Shown here: positions 58,963 to 64,000 of the stretch, in pieces
Layout: the number at the start of each line of letters is the position of its first letter
Position numbering within the stretch: position 1 is the stretch's first letter
Origin: Pohlia nutans
Lineage: Eukaryota; Streptophyta; Bryopsida; Bryales; Mniaceae
Direction: 5' to 3'
Length of the DNA: 64,000 nt
Assembly (NCBI GenBank): GCA_022496805.1
Contig: CM040086.1
Coordinates: forward strand, 11,658,501 to 11,722,500
Notes under the pieces: model-generated
Told to the model about the DNA's origin: nothing
Database searches by the model: none
The model's input: the letters and a program-made list of their open reading frames with translations, nothing else
Made by a program: the position numbers and the translations under genes

Positions 58963-59727
58963 CCCCTAAGAGCTCAATCGACCATTTTCTGGTCGCTGCC
59001 CGAATTTAACGGGCTGCCCGGAATAAGAAGAATAGTTTTTTTGATTTTTTGATTTATTTTTTAAATACTACATCAAGTCTACTTTTCAACCCAATTTGAA
59101 TTATGGCAATCAGAGTTAAACTCCACCCGGGAGAATTTTTCAAAGTAGATCACCTCAACATTGTCTTAGTGTTATAAAATTTGCTATTTGGGGAACGTGA
59201 TGATGATCCCTCCATCATTTCTTTTGCTTTTTTGAAGTTTACAATAGATAGCCCAACTTCAACCAATCATACTAAAATTCGAACTCTACAATTGAAAATT
59301 ATAATTTATACAAATTTTCATAGGTTAATGCTTTTAAATTCATTAAAAAATAATCTAAAGTTATTTTTGGAAGTTTGACCGTACGGATAATTTGTAGAGA
59401 TGATACTCTACATTTTTGTCTGTTGAACCAAACTTCATCAAACATATGGAAGGCACATATTATAACACATCTATGTATTAGATAACTGGTCGAGCCGCGT
59501 AGCGGCGAGTCGGTTATCGTATATAACCGGTTGTTTACTTTTCAATCACAACTCTTGATCTTCGTGATCCAAGGGTGTAGGATGCAAGTTGAAAGGAGAG
59601 AAGGTTATGAGTTGCAATTTGTGATGGCGATGGTGACGGGTTGCCAATGGGATGGAGCCACGTTGGCGTTGAAAAGTCAACAACCGGTTATGTTTTGTTC
59701 AATACCCCTCGGGCTTTTAGGGGTTAA
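58959..59727. mobile_element. TTAA element, family B, with a nested insertion
   Basis: Shares its left TTAA with the family A element and ends at 59724-59727. The left end, CCCCTAAGAGCTCAAT, is followed by the hairpin CGACCATTTTCTGGTCG. Inverse orientation to 24204-24742. It is interrupted at 59477-59688. Confidence 0.85.
59477..59688 (-). mobile_element. Small Helitron-like insertion in family B
   Basis: About 212 bp absent from the other family B copies. TATGT occurs at both junctions (59472-59476, 59689-59693). On the minus strand it ends with a GC-rich hairpin, GCCGCTACGCGGC, then a short spacer and CTAA before T, as at Helitron 3' ends (hairpin plus CTRR). AACCGGTT palindromes sit near both ends. 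The canonical 5' TC is not seen, and the direct repeat is unusual for a Helitron. Confidence 0.5.
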
Positions 59728-60047
59728 TGCCACCTACCCCACAGCTACTGATGTAATGCAGAATAGAATATTCCACATCATTGAAGGGAAGACAACAGTC
59801 ACACAGGCTAGTGAATGTTACGTTTCCCCTCGGTGTGAACCAAGGTACCGTATTTGTTTGGGGCGAAATAGAGCCAGATTGCACCAGCCTAAAAAGAGGC
59901 CCTGAGGAAGAAAAGGAAACTAAGGAGCTTGTGGTGCAGACGGCGTGAGGCTCCCCTCCTCCAGTGGCTCACATCATTGGGGCTCCCTCTCTGCCTGTTG
60001 CTGTTGCTGTTGCCATTGCATTTGATTGCGCATTCGGAAGGTTGGCG
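59728..60047. promoter_or_regulatory. PDZ gene upstream region
   Basis: The stretch from about 59890 is GC-rich and probably includes the 5' UTR. An AACATTC-type MITE remnant lies at 59755-59822. No TATA element was clear. Confidence 0.35.
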
Positions 60048-63000
60048 ATGGCCATGGGACCTGTGGGCAGCCTCGCCTGCGCCGGCGCTCGCCCTTGCTC
60101 TTCACGACTGCCGTCCCATTTCTCCACGCGCCATTTCCAACTCAATAATTCTGAGCCAGGCTCGCAGCAGCAGCAGCAGCAGCATCTTGTTGTTGGTGCA
60201 GCTGCCTTCCCACGACTCTCTTCTCACCTCCTTGGTACGTCCGCTCTCGTCAATCCTTCTTTGCCTTGAATTCCACACATATAAGGTCGAGGCACCTAAA
60301 ACCGATAACTTAAGCTACCTACACTATTTCTGGACTAACCATTAATAAGGTGACATTTTTCCCGGGTTGGAAGTTAGTTTTCGCGGAGAATGCAAATTTT
60401 TCCATGAATTATTTCCCAATATTGAAATTTGTACAATTTTTCAAAGTGAAAAGTACTTCAGGACCCAAAACCGATAATATGCTCTAATGTACAAATGAGG
60501 TACATCTTTTCTTTCAAAATCTAGAAATTAGGCCTGATCGGTTTTAGGTACCTGGTCGGTTTTAGGTGCCTCGACCTTATACATATCTCGAATGCAAGCT
60601 CCTTATTGAGCTAGTGATGGCCACGAATGCCTTTGGGTCGACAATCGTTGCATTGGCTTTCACGAGCTTTCTATGGCGAGGACTGTGCAATCTGTCCCTT
60701 GAAGTGTTCACCTCTGCTACATGTTCATACACTCTGCACTACTCGTCCCTAATTTTCTTCAATGCCAACCATACCCTGTACTTTTCTTCAATTTTCTTCC
60801 AGAGACGTTTTGTGGTGAGCGACGAATGCTCTTCCTACACAACATTCTACACACAACATTCACCAGGTAGTAAATGGTACAAGAATTCTTGGTGAACACT
60901 TGCTCAATTGAACAACCACTTGCAAAACTTGCTATAATCTGCGGTTTGGCAGTAATATTTACTTGGCATTGAATCGGTCAAGGTTCCCTGTGTAGTACAC
61001 AACAGTCTATAGTACTAGTCAGTTCCACTCTCCAAAACAGTGGCAAGAGTTCATTCAAGCAACATTAGGTTGTTTTTTGTTCTGTTGAATTTTGATATGA
61101 TAGTTTTCTATTGGGGGAGTGGTGTGTGCATGTTCTCTATAGTGAATGCAAGCTGAAATTGGGCCTCATATTTTTTAACCTCTAAAAGACCAAGGAGTCC
61201 AAATTGGGCCTTGTATTTTTTTTTAAGTAGTTTTGAGTAAGTTCTATGTGGATTTTGTATTGTTCAAATTTGTTTGTTTCTTGACCATCATATTGTTTAT
61301 TCTTCAGTGATTCTAGTGATACAAAATTTAGTCTGGTTTGAATTATACATTTCATAATATGATTAATTGAATTTATCATCTTAAAACCATGAGTCCTTGG
61401 TCCTTTAGGGGTTAAGAGTAGATCCTATGTGGTTTGTTTAAATTTCTTTTCTTTTTGACCAACAGAAGCATTGTTCTGCACTATAGAATTTGGTCCCATC
61501 TAAAATCATATTTTCACAATATGATCAATTGAATTTGTCATTTTTAAACCATGAATCCTTGGTGCTTTTGGGGTTAAGTTGTGTTTTTCTTTTTTTCTTT
61601 TTTATTGTTGTCGAGAGTGGTAGAGAATAGAATGTAATTTACATGACACTAAATATATAGTATGATAATTTTATTCCATTGTCCTGGTCAGGCACAGGGA
61701 AGCATTATAATTCAGAATGTGGACATGGAGGAAGGGCCAACTCTCATTCTCTGAAAGCCATTTTCAATTCAGAGAGAGACGCATCTGCGAGTGCAAGTGA
61801 CGATGAGAATGATGTGCCTCCTGCTGGCTGCAGTCGAATCAAAGTGGAACTCTCCAAACCATTAGGTTTGTTCCTATAATTATTCGATAACTTTATTTTA
61901 TAATGGGTCTTGTTGACAAGTAAAAGAGGATTCTAATGCATTTTAGCATGCATTATTTGAACACTGTATGAATAATTTATGAGTTTTTAAAAGTGCTAAC
62001 CAAAATTGACCTTAGTTTTTGTGTCATTTGAGTCCTAATGTAGAGGTTTATTTTTTTGATAGGTACAATTTAGGCTGCATACTTTGTATTAATTTTCTAT
62101 GACCTAAAACTTTTCTTCCTTAGAGTTTTGTGATACCTATTCATGGGGAGGGATTTTAATTAACCCTTAAATGTCCCGGGATAGTAGATACGTTGGCGTA
62201 TATTTGACATTTGTTGTAATTAGAAATTTCCAAATTGAGACCTCAATAGCTCATTAAAACATGAATCTTAACTTCATTTTTTTAATCTTAAACCCATAGG
62301 AGGTGTAGAACCATTCCAAATACAATGGAATATTGTTATATAATCAGAATGGGCTCTCTAAACTTTTAAGGGTTAGATTGACCATTAGAATTGGTCAATA
62401 ATGTTAAGTGTCATTTTTGTATGGTTTTTTTATTTTTTATTTATTTTTTATTTTTTTTTATCTTGGTTGACTCATTGATGAGTGTGGTAGTTCAGGCATT
62501 GCTTTTGAAGAAGACAAATTTGGAAACATCTTTGTGGATGAAGTGATTGAAGGTGGAAATGCATATAAGTCCGGGTTGATAGACGCCGGCGATCAACTCA
62601 TTGCCACAAGTGCTATAATTTATGGTTCTGAAGAAGATTACCAAGGTGTAATGGTCAGAAAGGGCATGCAAATAATCCGGCTTAACGTACGCGGCGAGAG
62701 ATTTGAGACGGTCAGTCCTTCATAATAAAATGGTTTTTCTATTTTTGTTTAACCCCTAAAGGACCAAGGATTCGTGGTTTTAAAATGACAAGTTTAATCG
62801 ATCATATTGTGAAACATATAATTCAGATGGGTACAAATTTTATATCATTGAAGAACATTGCATGTGTTGATTGAAAGACAAATAAATTTGAATAAAAGGA
62901 AGCTTACATAGGACCTATTCAAAACTGCTATAAAAAATATGAGGCCCAATTTGGGCTTCTTGGTACTTTAGGGGTTAAGACTTTATTTGTTTCAACCTCT

Positions 63001-63641
63001 ATTATTGCTTCAATTATGGGTCAATATAAGTCAAGCCTAGTCCATATATTATCAACCAATGTGTGTGAATTGAATCATGGGGTCATTTTATGTGTTTTTT
63101 AGGTACCACTTGAGATAAGAAGGTATTTTAAGTAATTAAAAACAAAAGTAGTTTTTACTAGAATTAGTAATATTCTCATTTTTGTTCTTGTAATCAATTG
63201 TAAGCACCCTATATTAGTTTAAATTATTTAAAAAAAAATACCTTCAAAGATTTATTTGGACCTTATTATTTGTTTGCACGTCATTATGGAATATTTTGAA
63301 GTGACCCCCTTAAAATTGAATGTGTTGATGAATCTGTTGGTTGCAGGTCATTGCAGCTATTGGTACTCATCCAGCTTATATTAAGGTGCATTTCTTACCT
63401 TACATTTTTTTTTTGGAGTTTATTTGAAGTGTAAGAAGATTGCAATGTTAGTTTCTTTTGTACGTTCTTGACATTTGTTTTTTTTTAATAACCTTTGATT
63501 GTTTTATTTATTTTTACCTTCTTGACGTTTGGATAATGTAGCTCTAAGATTGAAGGTGTTTGGAATGTGAAGGTTGCATTGGAGTTTCAAAAATGTCAAT
63601 CTATTCCAAAAGATTCTTTGAATGGATCTACAAGAAATTGA
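60048..63641 (+). CDS. Plastid-type PDZ-domain protein, five exons
   Basis: Exons 60048-60234, 61692-61865, 62496-62710, 63347-63385 and 63573-63641 join in phases 1,1,0,0 to give 227 aa; all introns are GT-AG. The start is the first in-frame ATG, in strong context (GCGATGGC). Residues 1-62 are rich in S, A, R and poor in acidic residues, as in a chloroplast transit peptide, with a run of six Gln (40-45, CAG repeats). Residues 94-105 are acidic. The PDZ domain covers about 110-214: RIKVELSKPLGIAF (PLGI carboxylate-binding loop), GNIFVDEVIEGGNAYKSG, AGDQLIATSA, then IIRLNVRGERFETV. The domain resembles those of thylakoid or plastid PDZ proteins such as MET1/ZKT and ENH1, but no TPR or rubredoxin domain follows. 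Exact orthologue unknown. Introns 1-3 carry transposons. Confidence 0.85.
60284..60577. mobile_element. TA-flanked MITE with AGGTCGAGGCACC ends, PDZ intron 1
   Basis: Inverted ends AGGTCGAGGCACCTAAAACC on both sides, with TA at 60282-60283 and 60578-60579. The right end contains a second, nearby copy of the TTTTAGGTACC motif. Confidence 0.8.
60852..60992. mobile_element. MITE of the CACA(A/G)GGAACC group, left end decayed
   Basis: Matches 46888-47052 from AGGTAGTAAATGGTACAAGA on and ends in the complement of CACAGGGAACCTTG. In PDZ intron 1. Confidence 0.55.
61130..61577. mobile_element. TTAA family H copy split by another family H copy
   Basis: The left remnant (to 61178, AAATTGGGCCTCATATTTTT) and the right part (61412-61577, from GAGTAGATCCTATGTGG) are continuous in the family H copy at 21559. 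The right TTAA is at 61574-61577. In PDZ intron 1. Confidence 0.7.
61175..61415. mobile_element. TTAA element, family H, inserted in family H
   Basis: Bounded by TTAA at 61175-61178 and 61412-61415. The ends are CCTCTAAAAGACCAAGGAG and (inverted) CCCCTAAAGGACCAAGGAC. Confidence 0.8.
62160..62376. mobile_element. TTAA element, family G, PDZ intron 2
   Basis: The left TTAA is at 62160-62163 with end CCCTTAAATGTCCCGGG. The right end, AACTTTTAAGGGTTAG, has lost its TTAA by one substitution. Relative of 53931-54144. Confidence 0.7.
62749..62978. mobile_element. TTAA element, family H, PDZ intron 3
   Basis: Bounded by TTAA at 62749-62752 and 62975-62978. The ends are CCCCTAAAGGACCAAGG and (inverted) CCCCTAAAGTACCAAGAA. 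The palindrome GCCCAAATTGGGC lies 18 nt inside the right end. It begins 38 nt after the exon 3 donor. Confidence 0.85.
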
Positions 63642-64000
63642 TTTGAAGTAGGAGGCTTCTTGAAAGCAATGTATTCATTTTACATAAATTTGTTAGTTTT
63701 GTATTTTATTGACATTGAGTTACTCCAACAACAAGTAGAAGAGTACTATATTGGAGCATTATTTTTTTTTTTTAATTTTTGTACCCAAGTTTGAACAATC
63801 AATGCAAGGCAAAGAAATTGGTAGCATTGTAAAACACTATAGTAGTAATGAAATTGAAATGAAGCATATTGACCATGTATCTATCAAGAAGATTAGTTAA
63901 ATAAATGTGAATTTCTAGAATTATTGGTATTGAAAATTTTCTGAAATTGAAATGTGCAAAATATACACATTCAAAAATTAAATTAAAAAGGGAAGACACC
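63642..64000. other. PDZ gene 3' flank
   Basis: AT-rich presumed 3' UTR and flank. No other gene. Confidence 0.4.

Noticed and set aside
59531..59905. 124-codon ORF upstream of the PDZ gene
   Set aside because: Runs across the Helitron-like insertion, the end of a TTAA element and a MITE remnant, so it cannot be an old coding sequence. No domain.
60566..60895. 109-codon ORF in PDZ intron 1
   Set aside because: Crosses a MITE end and a second MITE. No domain, and the host intron has good splice sites.

Overview
This window reads as nuclear DNA of a land plant. It has spliced genes with GT-AG introns, plant-type TTTAGGG interstitial telomeric tracts, plant cell-wall and chloroplast protein families, and Stowaway and CACTA-type MITEs. 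The base composition is AT-rich and genes are sparse. I cannot fix the lineage from sequence alone. I rebuilt five genes exon by exon with consistent reading-frame phases: a small VOC/glyoxalase-like protein (4905-6407, +), two pectin methylesterases (7325-9561, - and 34828-39474, +), a small ABA/WDS (ASR)-like protein (45369-46350, +) and a plastid-type PDZ protein (60048-63641, +). The two pectin methylesterases are divergently oriented paralogues with the same four intron positions and phases (2, 0, 0, 2).

Most of the rest is non-autonomous transposon sequence. The dominant component is a set of elements bounded by TTAA. Their termini read TTAA-CCC(C/T)T..., and the same ends appear inverted on the other side. 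I distinguish twelve sequence families (labelled A-M, no I), about 25-28 copies, roughly 13 kb by hand-drawn boundaries. The TTAA target and CCY termini are the hallmarks of the piggyBac superfamily, which is thought to be rare in land plants. No transposase-like ORF is seen. Two of these elements interrupt other repeat copies whose uninterrupted relatives lie elsewhere in the window, so single TTAA sites in the relatives act as empty sites. Several families also share a short hairpin about 15 nt inside one terminus, although their internal sequences are unrelated. Neighbouring elements repeatedly abut and share one TTAA.

Layout. 1-4.8 kb holds TTAA elements, a duplicated 5' flank and a minisatellite. 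4.9-9.6 kb holds the VOC gene and PME1, with CACTA-like and hAT-like MITEs in their introns. 10-34 kb is a repeat desert without recognisable genes. 34.8-39.5 kb is PME2. 40.2-41.2 kb is a long foldback element. 41-45 kb holds MITEs, a probable SINE and tandem repeats. 45.4-46.4 kb is the ASR-like gene. 47-52 kb is unannotatable AT-rich DNA. 52-59.7 kb is dense in TTAA elements, one carrying a Helitron-like insertion. 60-63.6 kb is the PDZ gene, whose introns also carry TTAA elements.

Functionally the genes are unrelated: cell-wall pectin de-esterification, a VOC-fold protein, a stress-type small hydrophilic protein and a plastid PDZ protein. What unites the window is the way small DNA transposons fill both the introns and the spaces between genes.
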